64,000 bases of DNA, taken from assembly GCF_028736155.1 (NCBI RefSeq), contig NZ_CP117879.1:4712001-4776000 (forward strand), written 5' to 3'. Source of the stretch: Flavobacterium sp. KACC 22763 (GTDB taxonomy: Bacteria; Bacteroidota; Bacteroidia; Flavobacteriales; Flavobacteriaceae). How positions within the stretch are numbered: the stretch's first letter is position 1; every line of letters starts with the position of its first letter. The translations under genes and the position numbers were made by a program. Below, one piece after another: positions 1-8,702 of this stretch. A model generated the notes under the pieces. That model ran no database searches. It saw only the letters and a list, made by a program, of their open reading frames with translations, and had not been told where the DNA came from.

Positions 1-897
1 ATTTACATAACTAAGATCTGCATCGTTAAAAACATAAATGCTATTCGATTTAATTAAATTCCATTGATCGCCACTTGAAAAGATTACATATAATTTTCCT
101 TTTAAAGAAGAATGATCAAGCCAATCAATCTTATAATTATTTTCTGAAGGAATTCTGCCATTATATACCCCATCTAAACTATTAAGTTCAGAGGTTTTTA
201 AAACACTTCTTTCTCTAGTAAAAAGTCTATCGCCGTTTTCTGAAAACCATATGCTTGGAATAGTGTAGTTTTCTTCTTCAAAGTTAGATTCGTATCTATC
301 ATCGATATCTCCATTTTTAATTGTTAGACGTTGAACTTGCCCTCTTGATAGTGGACTTTGCATGTAAATATAATTACCTGAAGGATGTAACCTTCCTTTA
401 GCTCCAGCGTGTAATTGATTGTATATACTTATGGGCATTTCATAATTATATTCCAAATTCATGTTAACACTTTTTATGTATGTCCATTGATCTTTTTCTG
501 GAAAAACATACGCCCATCTATTTTTTCCAAGAACAATATCAAGTGCAGAGCAAGAAATGTTGTAGGTTTGGATTATGGATGGATTTTTTAAATTAACATG
601 TGTGATGTGGCCATCATGACCTACAACAGCTGTATTGCCATCTTGCGAAATAGAAATACATGTTGGGGCATAAGCCAATGAAATTTTTTGAAATGTTTCG
701 GTGTTGGAGTTAAAAATGTTTACTTGAGAAGGATTTGATGAGATAAAGACTAATTGATCTGTCTTTTTGGAATATTCAGCATCTATAACATTCGTTTTTA
801 ATATTATTTTTTCTTCTTTATTTTTTGGAGAATCGTTGTCGTTTTCACAACTATAAATTGTAAACAAAAGTATAGCTGCTAATAATATTTTTTGCAT
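1..897 (-). CDS. Beta-propeller-like lipoprotein, 3' end outside window
   Basis: This reading frame is open from an ATG at 895-897 to the window edge, so 299 N-terminal residues are seen and the C-terminus is missing. The protein starts with a lipoprotein signal (MQKILLAAILLFTIYSC, lipidated Cys17), followed by an acidic, Asn-rich linker (ENDNDSPKNKEE). The rest is made of short beta-strand-like segments with phrases such as SISQDGNTAVVGHDG and GRLHPSGNYIYM, which resemble blades of YVTN/WD-type propellers. It is therefore probably an envelope-anchored beta-propeller. The substrate or partner cannot be read from the sequence. A near-consensus -7 element (TATATTTG on the minus strand, 930-937) lies just upstream, so it may be transcribed separately from the HAD gene before it. 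Confidence 0.75.
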   Translation of the reverse strand, partial: MQKILLAAILLFTIYSCENDNDSPKNKEEKIILKTNVIDAEYSKKTDQLVFISSNPSQVNIFNSNTETFQKISLAYAPTCISISQDGNTAVVGHDGHITHVNLKNPSIIQTYNISCSALDIVLGKNRWAYVFPEKDQWTYIKSVNMNLEYNYEMPISIYNQLHAGAKGRLHPSGNYIYMQSPLSRGQVQRLTIKNGDIDDRYESNFEEENYTIPSIWFSENGDRLFTRERSVLKTSELNSLDGVYNGRIPSENNYKIDWLDHSSLKGKLYVIFSSGDQWNLIKSNSIYVFNDADLSYVN

Positions 898-929
898 TTT
901 TTTTGTAAGTTTTGCCCTGTTTTTGGAGG

Positions 930-937
930 CAAATATA
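930..937 (-). promoter_or_regulatory. Candidate -7 element for the edge lipoprotein
   Basis: Read on the minus strand this is TATATTTG, an exact match to the Bacteroidota -7 consensus TAnnTTTG, 32 bp before the lipoprotein ATG. I see no convincing TTG at the -33 distance, so this is only a partial promoter call. Confidence 0.35.
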
Positions 938-957
938 TACAAGTCTTTTGTAAATAA

Positions 958-1605
958 CTATAGAATTGCAATTAATTCAGAGGCATTATTAATAACCGCT
1001 TTTGCGCCACTGTTTTTCAATTCATCTTCGGTTCTGTAGCCCCAAGTAACGCCAACAGGAAACATATTAGCGTTTACTGCCGTTTTCATATCAATATCAG
1101 AATCGCCTACGAAAAGGATTTCTTCTGGTTTTAAATTCCATTTTTTACTGATTTCAATCGCTTCAAACGGATTTGGTTTTTTAAGTTCTTCTGTGCTTAA
1201 ACCAATAGCTGTGTCAAAGTGATTTGGAAATATTTCTGATGCTATTTTCTTCGTTAATTCGTCGGCTTTGTTAGAGAAAACCGCCATTTTGATGTTTTGT
1301 GAAGTAAGGTTTTCTAATAGTTCAACAATTCCATCATAAGGTTTTGTTTTCAGCGTACAGATTTTAGTATATTCATCGACCATACATTCAAAACAACTTT
1401 CGATTTCATCATCAGAATTGTTTGTGGCTGGCAATGCTTTGCTTACCAAATTTCGTAAACCACTTCCGATAAAATATTGGTAAGTATCGTAATCATGTGT
1501 TGGGTAACTTAGAGCGGTAAGTACTTTGTTCATCGCATCTGAAATGTCATGTAATGAATCTACTAGCGTTCCGTCTAAATCAAAAATAATTCCTTTAAAT
1601 TTCAT
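958..1605 (-). CDS. HAD-family phosphatase, phosphoglycolate phosphatase-like
   Basis: The 215-residue protein is a cytoplasmic HAD-superfamily hydrolase of the Gph/PGMB branch. Motif I is FDLDGTLVDS with the nucleophile Asp9 and acid/base Asp11. A helical cap follows, then motif II around FSNK, the motif III lysine in KKPNP, and motif IV FVGDSDIDM with the metal-binding aspartates. The length is normal for phosphoglycolate phosphatases, but the substrate of HAD enzymes cannot be fixed from motifs alone. It starts 6 bp after the stop of the upstream flavoprotein gene, so the two are very likely co-transcribed. Confidence 0.88.
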   Translation of the reverse strand: MKFKGIIFDLDGTLVDSLHDISDAMNKVLTALSYPTHDYDTYQYFIGSGLRNLVSKALPATNNSDDEIESCFECMVDEYTKICTLKTKPYDGIVELLENLTSQNIKMAVFSNKADELTKKIASEIFPNHFDTAIGLSTEELKKPNPFEAIEISKKWNLKPEEILFVGDSDIDMKTAVNANMFPVGVTWGYRTEDELKNSGAKAVINNASELIAIL

Positions 1606-1611
1606 TTTGTG

Positions 1612-2820
1612 TTAAATATTTTGAGCCAGAATAAACCCGCTCGTCCAGGCATTCTGAAAATTAAATCCGCCGGTAATAGCGTCGATGTTTACAATTTCAC
1701 CAGCAAAATAAAGGTTTTCGTGAATTTTACTTTCCATGGTTTTAAAGTTGATCTCTTTTAAATCGATTCCACCAGCCGTTACAAATTCTTCCTTGAAAGT
1801 ACTTTTTCCGTTGACTTTAAATTCGGCTTTTGTTAATTGTGAAGTTAGATTCTGCAATTGAATTTTAGATAAATCTGCCCACTTGGTTTCTGTATCAATT
1901 CCCGAAGCTAAAACCAAGCTTTCCCATAAACGGTTTGGGAAGTCGAAAGGAGATTTTTTAGAAACGGCTTTTTTAGCGTGTTCTTGTTTTAAATCTTTTA
2001 GGATTTTTTCGGCATCTTCAAAATCAACATCATTTAACCAATTCACAAAAATGGTAAACTGATAATTTTTATCGTGCAGAATTCTTGCGCCCCAAGCCGA
2101 AAGTTTTAGAATTGCTGGTCCGCTCATTCCCCAATGCGTAATTAACAAAGGTCCTGTTGATTCAAGTTTTGTGTCTTTTACATTTACGGTTACTTGAGCT
2201 GCAACGCCTGGCAACTCCTTAATTCGAGAATCTTTAATATTAAAAGTAAATAGGGAAGGAACGGGGCTTACAACAGCGTGACCGTATTCCTGAAGCATTT
2301 CCCAGATTTTGGGATTGCTTCCTGTTGCCATAACTAATTTTTCGGCAGCATAATTGTCACTTTGTGTATCAATTTTCCAGTGATTTTCTTTTTTGAAAAT
2401 CGATTGTACACTTTGACCTGTCAATACTTTTATGCCTAGTTTCTCAGTTGCTTTTAAGAAGCAATCGATAATAGTTTGTGAAGAGTTTGAAACTGGAAAC
2501 ATTCTTCCGTCCTCTTCAATTTTTAGTTCTACGCCATGTTTCTCGAACCATTCAATTGTATCGCCCGAACAAAATTGGTGAAATGGCCCGCGAAGTTCTT
2601 TTTCGCCACGAGGATAAAACTTTACTAATTCGTTGGGTTCAAAACAAGCATGTGTAACGTTGCATCGTCCGCCTCCAGAAACGCGAACTTTAGAAAGAAC
2701 TTCTTTGCCTCTTTCTAAAATGGCGATTTTAAGTTTCGGATTTTTCTCTGCAATATTAATTGCGGTAAAAAAACCAGCTGCGCCCCCCCCAACGATGATT
2801 ATGTCGAAATTTTTGATCAT
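1612..2820 (-). CDS. NAD(P)/FAD-dependent oxidoreductase, HI0933/BaiN family
   Basis: The 402-residue flavoprotein begins with a Rossmann dinucleotide-binding motif (IIIVGGGAAG, Gly11-Gly16) and carries the family hallmarks SGGGRCNVTH, GMSGPAILKLSAW and the C-terminal GEIVNIDAITGGFNFQNAW, which closes around FAD. This is the HI0933-like (BaiN/YhiN) group, whose members are cytoplasmic flavoproteins with largely unknown substrates. I place the start at 2818-2820, directly before the Rossmann fold. A longer in-frame extension to 2979 exists, but its 53 residues are translated from a dispersed palindromic repeat and have no counterpart in the family. The gene is followed 6 bp later by the HAD phosphatase. 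Confidence 0.88.
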   Translation of the reverse strand: MIKNFDIIIVGGGAAGFFTAINIAEKNPKLKIAILERGKEVLSKVRVSGGGRCNVTHACFEPNELVKFYPRGEKELRGPFHQFCSGDTIEWFEKHGVELKIEEDGRMFPVSNSSQTIIDCFLKATEKLGIKVLTGQSVQSIFKKENHWKIDTQSDNYAAEKLVMATGSNPKIWEMLQEYGHAVVSPVPSLFTFNIKDSRIKELPGVAAQVTVNVKDTKLESTGPLLITHWGMSGPAILKLSAWGARILHDKNYQFTIFVNWLNDVDFEDAEKILKDLKQEHAKKAVSKKSPFDFPNRLWESLVLASGIDTETKWADLSKIQLQNLTSQLTKAEFKVNGKSTFKEEFVTAGGIDLKEINFKTMESKIHENLYFAGEIVNIDAITGGFNFQNAWTSGFILAQNI

Positions 2821-2830
2821 TTTTTTTTGG

Positions 2831-3011
2831 TTGCCACTAATTACACGAATTGGCACTAATTTTTTTCTGTCACAGATTATAAAGATTAAAAGGATTTTTT
2901 CTTTCGCCACGAATTTCACTAATTTCCACGAATTATTTTTGGATGATAAATTTGTGTCAATTCGTGAAATTCGTGGCAAACAAATCTGTGTTAATCTGTG
3001 TAATCTGTGGC
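2831..3011. repeat. Nested palindromic intergenic repeat, copy A1
   Basis: This gap holds an inner inverted repeat (GCCACGAATTTCAC... at 2906 paired with ...TGAAATTCGTGGC ending at 2977) enclosed by an outer pair built from CACAGATT / AATCTGTG units (2869-2889 and 2990-3011). The right outer arm is the exact reverse complement of the left outer arm of copy A3 at 5560-5580. An additional GCCACTAATTACACGAATT unit sits at the left end. The element lies between two minus-strand genes and would fold as a long extended hairpin in RNA or single-stranded DNA. It codes for nothing I can support. Confidence 0.85.
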
Positions 3012-3014
3012 TAT

Positions 3015-3692
3015 TTATATTTTGTCTGGATTATCAGAGATAATTCCGTTTACTTGATAACTTTTTACTTTTTGAATGTCTTCTTCTGTGTTTACTGTCC
3101 AAGGCAAAACTAGAAATCCTTTTTCCTGCATTTTATGCACATTTTCTTTATTCAATAAATTAAAATCAGGATTTATGGCTTTTGCTTTTATTTTTTCGGC
3201 GAAAGCCAAAGCTATATTTATATCTTCTTCTGTTAAAACACCAATCGGAATATTTGGATTTAGATTTGATGTTTCCTCTAACATATTCCAATCGAAACTT
3301 GAAACAATGAAATGATTGTAATTCCAATTTTTCTCCGAGATATATTGTTCAATTAAAGAGACAACTTTGTTTGGAGTTCCTAAACCTTTTAATTCGATAT
3401 TGATCAGGCATTTTTTATCAACCAAATTGAAAACCTCGTTTAAAGTTGGAATTTGATATTTCCCATCAATCAAAAATGATTTTAATTCTGCTAAAGTAAA
3501 ATCATTTACAAGACCTTTTCCGTTTGTTGTTCTGTCGATGGTTTCGTCATGAATTACTATAATATGTTCGTCAGAGCTTAAGTGAACGTCAAGTTCAATT
3601 CCGTCTGAATTTAAGTCTAGGGCTTTTTGAAAAGCTTGTAAAGTATTTTCAGGTTCGTAGGCTTTGGCGCCTCTGTGAGCTATTTTTAGCAT
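3015..3692 (-). CDS. Glycerophosphodiester phosphodiesterase
   Basis: The 225-residue protein hydrolyses glycerophosphodiesters to glycerol 3-phosphate and an alcohol. It is a GDPD-type TIM barrel that begins with the catalytic HRGAKAYEPENT segment (HRG at residues 6-8), followed by GIELDVHLSSDEHIIVIHDETIDRTTNGKG, which supplies the metal-binding Glu/Asp and the second catalytic His. The C-terminal PWTVNTEEDI...GIISDNPD is typical. There is no signal peptide, so it should be cytoplasmic, the UgpQ type rather than periplasmic GlpQ. It lies between repeat copies A1 and A2, so its operon membership is unclear. The amylase gene is 163 bp upstream. Confidence 0.9.
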   Translation of the reverse strand: MLKIAHRGAKAYEPENTLQAFQKALDLNSDGIELDVHLSSDEHIIVIHDETIDRTTNGKGLVNDFTLAELKSFLIDGKYQIPTLNEVFNLVDKKCLINIELKGLGTPNKVVSLIEQYISEKNWNYNHFIVSSFDWNMLEETSNLNPNIPIGVLTEEDINIALAFAEKIKAKAINPDFNLLNKENVHKMQEKGFLVLPWTVNTEEDIQKVKSYQVNGIISDNPDKI

Positions 3693-3707
3693 TCTACAGT
3701 TTTTTTC

Positions 3708-3859
3708 TTAACCGCAAAGGTCGCAAAGTTTTACGCAAAGCACACAATGATTTGTGAAAATTAAATAGCCACGAATTCACGAATTATTTATTCTTAAAGA
3801 TTGTGAAAAAATAATTCGTGAATTCGTGGCTAACAAAACTTAGCGTGCTTTGCGGTTAA
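3708..3859. repeat. Doubly nested perfect palindrome, copy A2 inside B-type arms
   Basis: A perfect 23-bp inverted repeat (3766-3788 with 3810-3832, beginning TAGCCACGAATTCACG) is nested inside a second perfect 12-bp pair, TTAACCGCAAAG (3708-3719) with CTTTGCGGTTAA (3848-3859). The two pairs are of different repeat families, one CACGAATT-based and one GCAAAG-based. The right outer arm runs into the 3' end of the amylase gene and supplies its stop codon (3856-3858). It fills the whole gap between the amylase and the phosphodiesterase genes. Confidence 0.9.
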
Positions 3860-5517
3860 ATTATCTCCAGTAAAACAATATCAAAATCATTGTCGATAAT
3901 GACTTTACCATCAATAACTTCAACTTCTTGATTTGAATAAGCATCTTTTAGTTTTGTTCCGTTTGGAAAGATGTCACCGATTGGAAGTTCTTTTCTGCCT
4001 TTTGGTAAATCTACTCCCATAACAACTTTATCTGTAAAGGAACCTTTAGTAAACGTTCTGGAAAAAGTATAAGGATATGGATTAATCAGTTTGTGAACGC
4101 CAGCACCAACTGCAGGATGATTTCGTCTAAACTGACCTAATTTCTGCCAGTGCAAAAGTGTTTTTTGTGTTTCAGGATTGTTCTGGATATCCTCCCAATT
4201 CATATTTGAACGTAAAGTGGCATCGCCTTGAGTGCCTTCAACAACCAAAGATCTGGCTGATTCGTCGCCGTAATAAACCTGAGACATTCCTGGAGAAAGT
4301 AATAATTTATTGGCGGTTTCGATGCTTTTTGTTCGGTTAGCATCGAAAGGTTGGCCGTCGTCGTGTGAAGACATATAATTAAGAACAGAATATCCTTTTA
4401 AGTCATTGTTAAGTGCATTCGAATATTTAGAAAATAAACCTTCGTAATCGTTTTGGGCAGCATTCCATTTAAATTCAAAATTGATCATGCTGTCGAAACC
4501 ATTTTGGAAATAATTGACTTTTCGATCTCCAAAATCATAATCCTGCCCACCGCTGATTCCGTAACCGTAAACTTCGGCAATGGTGTAAAACGGATTCTGA
4601 TCTAGAACTTGCATCGGATGATGTTTTTTCCAAGTCTCAAAAGCGTATTCACATTCCTTTTTAAAATCGGCCCAAACATTTTCATCAGTATGTTTTACAG
4701 TATCTCCTCTGTAACCATCAATTCCGAATTCTAAAATATAATCTGTAAGCCATTTGATAATGTAATATTTTGGTGTTCTTGGATAATTTGTTCTTTTGAA
4801 GAATTCGTCTAATGAAGCGATTTCTTTTTCGTAACGACCTTCTTTTTTCCATTTTTCAATTAAAAAAGGAGGGAGCGCTACTTCCTGAGTACTTTCTGTT
4901 CTAACATCTGGAAGATTGTCAACCAAAGTACACATGGTTGTATTTTCGAACGATTTGTAATCGCAGACAACGCCAGTTCTAACCCAATCAGATGGCCAGA
5001 CAGGATCTTCTGGAGTTACTGGCCCTGTATGATTAATTACACCATCAAGAATGATTCTGATGCCTTTTTCATGTGCTTTTTTTACCAAATTGGCTAAATC
5101 TTCTTTGGTTCCGAAGTTTGGATCTAAAGCCGTCCAGTCTTTTGCCCAGTAGCCGTGAAAACCATAACTCAACCCAGTTCCTTCGTCAACACCATCATGA
5201 ATTTGCTCGACAATCGGCGTAAGCCAAATGGCATTTATTCCTAATTTTTCAAAATAACCTAATTCGATTTTTTTTGTAATTCCGATGATGTCTCCGCCTT
5301 CAAATCCGCGAAGTTTTCCGGGAGTTTTAGTTCGGTTAAAATTGATGTCGTTGGAAGTATCTCCGTTGTAAAAACGATCTGTAAGTAAAAAATAAACATT
5401 TGCTCCTTCCCAGACGAAAGGTGTTTTCGAAGTATTATTCATTGTAACTGATTTTGAGCCAGAACAACCCGTAATTATGAATACTAAAGATAAAAAAAGG
5501 AAAGTGTATTTTTTCAT
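3856..5517 (-). CDS. GH13 alpha-amylase, outer-membrane lipoprotein
   Basis: The 553-residue protein has a lipoprotein signal with lipidated Cys18 (FIITGC) and a GH13 alpha-amylase barrel. Conserved region I is ILDGVINH, region II GYRGDTVKH with nucleophile Asp272, region III IAEVYGYG with acid/base Glu315, and region IV MSSHDDGQ with Asp386. The opening NVYFLLTDRFYNGDTSND resembles MalS/GH13_19-type amylases. It should cleave internal alpha-1,4 bonds of starch or maltodextrins at the cell envelope, the role SusG plays in Bacteroides. It is the last gene of the minus-strand starch arm, 240 bp downstream of susA. No starch-binding domain is visible, unlike SusG, so it may act on smaller dextrins. 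The stop codon lies within a repeat arm. Confidence 0.92.
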   Translation of the reverse strand: MKKYTFLFLSLVFIITGCSGSKSVTMNNTSKTPFVWEGANVYFLLTDRFYNGDTSNDINFNRTKTPGKLRGFEGGDIIGITKKIELGYFEKLGINAIWLTPIVEQIHDGVDEGTGLSYGFHGYWAKDWTALDPNFGTKEDLANLVKKAHEKGIRIILDGVINHTGPVTPEDPVWPSDWVRTGVVCDYKSFENTTMCTLVDNLPDVRTESTQEVALPPFLIEKWKKEGRYEKEIASLDEFFKRTNYPRTPKYYIIKWLTDYILEFGIDGYRGDTVKHTDENVWADFKKECEYAFETWKKHHPMQVLDQNPFYTIAEVYGYGISGGQDYDFGDRKVNYFQNGFDSMINFEFKWNAAQNDYEGLFSKYSNALNNDLKGYSVLNYMSSHDDGQPFDANRTKSIETANKLLLSPGMSQVYYGDESARSLVVEGTQGDATLRSNMNWEDIQNNPETQKTLLHWQKLGQFRRNHPAVGAGVHKLINPYPYTFSRTFTKGSFTDKVVMGVDLPKGRKELPIGDIFPNGTKLKDAYSNQEVEVIDGKVIIDNDFDIVLLEII

Positions 5518-5559
5518 TATTTAGGAATTTTTTAGACATAGATTGTGTTGAAAAAAATA

Positions 5560-5704
5560 GCCACAGATTACACAGATTAAAATGATTTTTTTCTTTTGCC
5601 ACGAATTACACGAATCTTCACGAATTAATTTATCATATTTAAATTTGTGAAAATTAGTGAAATTCGTGGCAAACAAATCTGTGCTAATCTTTATAATCTG
5701 TGGC
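5560..5704. repeat. Nested palindromic intergenic repeat, copy A3
   Basis: This is the most complete copy. The outer arms are GCCACAGATTACACAGATTA at 5560 onward and a degenerate counterpart ending ATAATCTGTGGC at 5704. The inner arms are GCCACGAATTACACGAATC (5598 onward) and ATTAGTGAAATTCGTGGC (ending 5670). The architecture is the same as copy A1. A GCAAAG-type arm (CTTTGCG...GCGGTTAA, 5722-5755) abuts its right side and ends 2 bp before the susA stop codon. It occupies most of the susA-amylase gap. Confidence 0.85.
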
Positions 5705-5757
5705 AAAAAAAATACTGTGAACTTTGCGTTTCTCTTTGCGAACTTCGCGGTTAAGCT

Positions 5758-7623
5758 TTATTCCAATTCTAAAACCAAAGCCGATTTTGGTTCTAAAGTA
5801 ATTTCAGAAGCTAAATCGAATGTTTTTCCTGTTATAACATCTTTACCAGATTTGTAGTTTTTGATGCTTTCTTTAAAACGAGCTGTTTTAACAACCTGTT
5901 CTTTTGCATTGTTATTGAAAACTACCATTACGGTTTTAGCATCAGTATATCTGAAATATACATACGTGTTATTTTCTGGAATGTAATGCTTCATTTTTCC
6001 AAAATGAACTGCTTCGTTTGATTTTCTCCAGTTGAATAATTTTGAAGAGAAATCAAAATAAGCTGCCTGTTCTGGAGTTCTTCCTTCTTTGGTGAAAGCA
6101 TTGTTTTTGTCGCCAGCCCATCCGCCTGGAAAATCCTGACGAATATCGGCATCTCCGCCTTTGCCTTTATCACCGCCCATTCCGATTTCTGAACCGTAAT
6201 AGATTTGCGGAATTCCGCGAACTGTTGCTAACAAAGTCATCGCCAGTTTGTATTTTGGCAAATCATATTTGAACTTTTCGTTCATACGATCTGTATCGTG
6301 ATTTTCTGCAAAAACTAAGATATTATTGGTATTTGGATATAAAAAATCCATTGCAAAATTGTTGTAGAATTTAATCAATCCGTTATCCCAGTTTGGTTCA
6401 TTTTCATTGAAAGCAGAAGTAATCTGACTTTGAAGGGTAAAATCCATTACAGATGGAAGATTTGAATTGTAGTTTTCAATTGCACCAATTTTACTGTCTT
6501 TTTGCCAAAAAGCTAAATTCGCCTGATTGTGCATCCAGATTTCACCTACAATATTAAAATTAGGATATTCGTCTGTAATAGATTTTGCCCAATTTGCCAT
6601 CGCAGTTTTATCAGAGTAATTATAAGTATCTACTCTAAATCCGTCAAGGTTAGCAAATTCAATCCACCAAATAGCATTTTGAGTTAGATATTTTGCAACT
6701 AATGGATTTCTTAAATTTAAATCTGGCATTGAAGGTACAAACCAACCGTCAACGCAAACTTCCTGATCGATTTTTGAAGCGTGAATGTCTGTAATTACTT
6801 CACGTCTGTGATGTGTTTGAGTGTAGTTTTCAAATTGATTAAGCCATGATTTTGTTGGTAAATCTTTAACCATCCAGTGTGTAATTCCCCAGTGATTGGT
6901 CACATAATCCATAACCAATTTCATGTTCTTTTTGTGCATTTCTGCCGATAAACGAGCATAATCGTCGTTTGTTCCGTAACGAGGATCAATTTTGTAAACA
7001 TCAGATTGTCCGTACGTATGATATGAGTGTTGTTTGTCGTTGTCTTCGCACAAAGGAGTGCTCCAGATTGTAGTTGCGCCAAGAGATGAAATATAATCTA
7101 GGTTTTTGATAATTCCTTCGATATCTCCGCCGTGACGTCCGCTTGGATCTTGACGGTTTCCTTTTTCAGTTAAAGAAGCGTCGCTGTCGTTTTTCGGATT
7201 TCCGTTAGCAAAACGATCCGGCATGATTAGATAAATCAGGTCAGAGGCATCGTAGCTCTTTCTTTCTGCAGAATTGGATCTTCTTTCTTTAAGAGCATAT
7301 TTTTGAGTAAAAGCGACTTTATTTTTGTTTTTGAAAGAGAAAACCAATTCAGAAGCTTTTACGTCTTTCGTATCGATGGTTACGAAAAGATAGTTTGGAT
7401 TTTCTGTTTTTTCTACATTTTTGATCGCAACATTATTAGAAACCGAAGTTTCATATTGTGCAATATTTTTTCCGTAGAACATAATCTGCAGTTTTGAATT
7501 TTTCATTCCTGCGTACCAAAATGGTGGTTCTACTTTTTGGATTTGCGCTTTCGCGGAAGCGGAAAACAACAAAACCAATAAAATTAATTTATAAATATAG
7601 TGGTTTATTTTTAGGTTGTTCAT
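5758..7623 (-). CDS. susA: SusA-like periplasmic neopullulanase/cyclomaltodextrinase (GH13)
   Basis: The 621-residue protein carries a cleavable signal peptide (ends SASAKAQ), an N-terminal cyclomaltodextrinase-type beta domain (about residues 28-115), a GH13 barrel and a C-terminal beta domain. Catalytic residues are Asp332 (DGFRVDTYNYS), Glu361 (VGEIWMH) and Asp443 (FAENHDTDR), and region I is LVMDYVTNHWG. It matches Bacteroides SusA, the periplasmic enzyme that cuts imported maltooligosaccharides to smaller sugars, and the length is also normal for SusA. It lies between the orphan lipoprotein and the lipoprotein amylase in the starch arm. Whether it prefers pullulan or cyclodextrins cannot be told from sequence. 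Confidence 0.92.
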   Translation of the reverse strand: MNNLKINHYIYKLILLVLLFSASAKAQIQKVEPPFWYAGMKNSKLQIMFYGKNIAQYETSVSNNVAIKNVEKTENPNYLFVTIDTKDVKASELVFSFKNKNKVAFTQKYALKERRSNSAERKSYDASDLIYLIMPDRFANGNPKNDSDASLTEKGNRQDPSGRHGGDIEGIIKNLDYISSLGATTIWSTPLCEDNDKQHSYHTYGQSDVYKIDPRYGTNDDYARLSAEMHKKNMKLVMDYVTNHWGITHWMVKDLPTKSWLNQFENYTQTHHRREVITDIHASKIDQEVCVDGWFVPSMPDLNLRNPLVAKYLTQNAIWWIEFANLDGFRVDTYNYSDKTAMANWAKSITDEYPNFNIVGEIWMHNQANLAFWQKDSKIGAIENYNSNLPSVMDFTLQSQITSAFNENEPNWDNGLIKFYNNFAMDFLYPNTNNILVFAENHDTDRMNEKFKYDLPKYKLAMTLLATVRGIPQIYYGSEIGMGGDKGKGGDADIRQDFPGGWAGDKNNAFTKEGRTPEQAAYFDFSSKLFNWRKSNEAVHFGKMKHYIPENNTYVYFRYTDAKTVMVVFNNNAKEQVVKTARFKESIKNYKSGKDVITGKTFDLASEITLEPKSALVLELE

Positions 7624-7731
7624 AATAGCTTTTAAGGTTTATTATAAATATTTGAAAGGTTAATTTCGCTAATATTTATAGTGTTCTTTAATTTTTTTGA
7701 GATTAACCTCGAAAAAACTGTTAAGACTGTT

Positions 7732-8571
7732 TTAGTCACAGGGAATTCCAAATAGATCTAAACCATTCACCCAGAATTTCTTTAAGGGTTGATCTTTTTT
7801 TACGATATAGATTGTTCTTCCGGGAAATTTACATTTGCTTTTATCAGGATATTTTCCCCAAATAAAATCATCGTTATACGCAAAATAAGCATCTCCAACA
7901 TTGGCAAATATTTTCGTCTTGATATCGTCTTTATAATCATAATTAATGCTTTTCTTTTCTTCAAATGCCCTTACTTTTTTCTCAATATCAGAATAGTTGT
8001 TCTGATAGTTTATTTTTAATAATTGTTTTGAGCAAAAAAGAGGTTTACCGTTTTTAGCGGTGTCAAAATTTTCAATTGGAAAAGCAATAATATTGGTTCG
8101 GCATTCATCAAGTCCGCAAACTACGTTGTTTATCGTTACTTTCGAAAATCCCTTTGTACCATAAACGTAATAACTCTCATCGACAATCTTTTTAATCTCA
8201 CGTTCTAATGTTTTACTTTTGATAAGTTTAAAACTTCCTAACGTATCGTAATATTCAAAGTTTTGGACTTTAGTAGCGTCTTGATCTAAGACGTTATATA
8301 AAGAATCTTTTGCATTCACCTGATTGAAAATTTTATCAAATTCAGTTCCGTTACGAGTTTCATCCTCATTCAGATTCACCACAATTGCCGTTGTCGTTTT
8401 TGATAAATCATAAACAGAATAAAGTGTTTTGTCTATAGTAATGCTATCTTCGTCAATTTTATTTGTATCAATTTTTGTTAAAGAATCTAATTTTTTATTC
8501 TCAACTTTTTCATTTTTTTGATGACATGAAATCAGTGAAAATGCTAAAAGGAAAACTATAATTTTTTTCAT
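7732..8571 (-). CDS. Orphan lipoprotein of unknown function in the starch arm
   Basis: I do not recognise this family. The 279-residue product has a lipoprotein signal with Cys16 (FSLISC), a Lys/Asp-rich linker (about residues 17-45), and then a mixed sequence with a few cysteines, including CGLDEC, LFCSKQ, KCKFPG and the C-terminal GIPCD. The pattern suggests a folded periplasmic or surface domain with disulphides. The gene sits between susB and susA, with gaps of 214 and 108 bp. A -7-like TAAATTTG lies at 8623-8630, so it may have its own promoter. Its place in a starch cluster suggests a link with glycan use, but nothing in the sequence proves it. Confidence 0.8.
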   Translation of the reverse strand: MKKIIVFLLAFSLISCHQKNEKVENKKLDSLTKIDTNKIDEDSITIDKTLYSVYDLSKTTTAIVVNLNEDETRNGTEFDKIFNQVNAKDSLYNVLDQDATKVQNFEYYDTLGSFKLIKSKTLEREIKKIVDESYYVYGTKGFSKVTINNVVCGLDECRTNIIAFPIENFDTAKNGKPLFCSKQLLKINYQNNYSDIEKKVRAFEEKKSINYDYKDDIKTKIFANVGDAYFAYNDDFIWGKYPDKSKCKFPGRTIYIVKKDQPLKKFWVNGLDLFGIPCD

Positions 8572-8622
8572 TTTTATATTAATTTATTTTTAATAGTAGA
8601 ATTTCGGTTTTCGAAATTTTGG

Positions 8623-8630
8623 CAAATTTA
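8623..8630 (-). promoter_or_regulatory. Candidate -7 element before the orphan lipoprotein
   Basis: On the minus strand this reads TAAATTTG, a full TAnnTTTG match, 51 bp upstream of the lipoprotein start. No TTG is present at the expected -33 distance, so the call is weak. Confidence 0.3.
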
Positions 8631-8702
8631 ACTAAAAAATAAATAAGTAGGTTTTTTCTTGTTTTTTCATGTCGAAGTTCTTAAAAAAGAATTTAAACTA
8701 TG

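Noticed and set aside
2821..2979. N-terminal extension of the flavoprotein by 53 residues
   Set aside because: The extension is translated from a dispersed palindromic repeat and precedes the Rossmann fold, where family members begin.
2633..3043. Plus-strand open frame of 136 codons
   Set aside because: It runs antisense to the flavoprotein and through repeat A1, with low-complexity Phe/Ile-rich product and no start signal.
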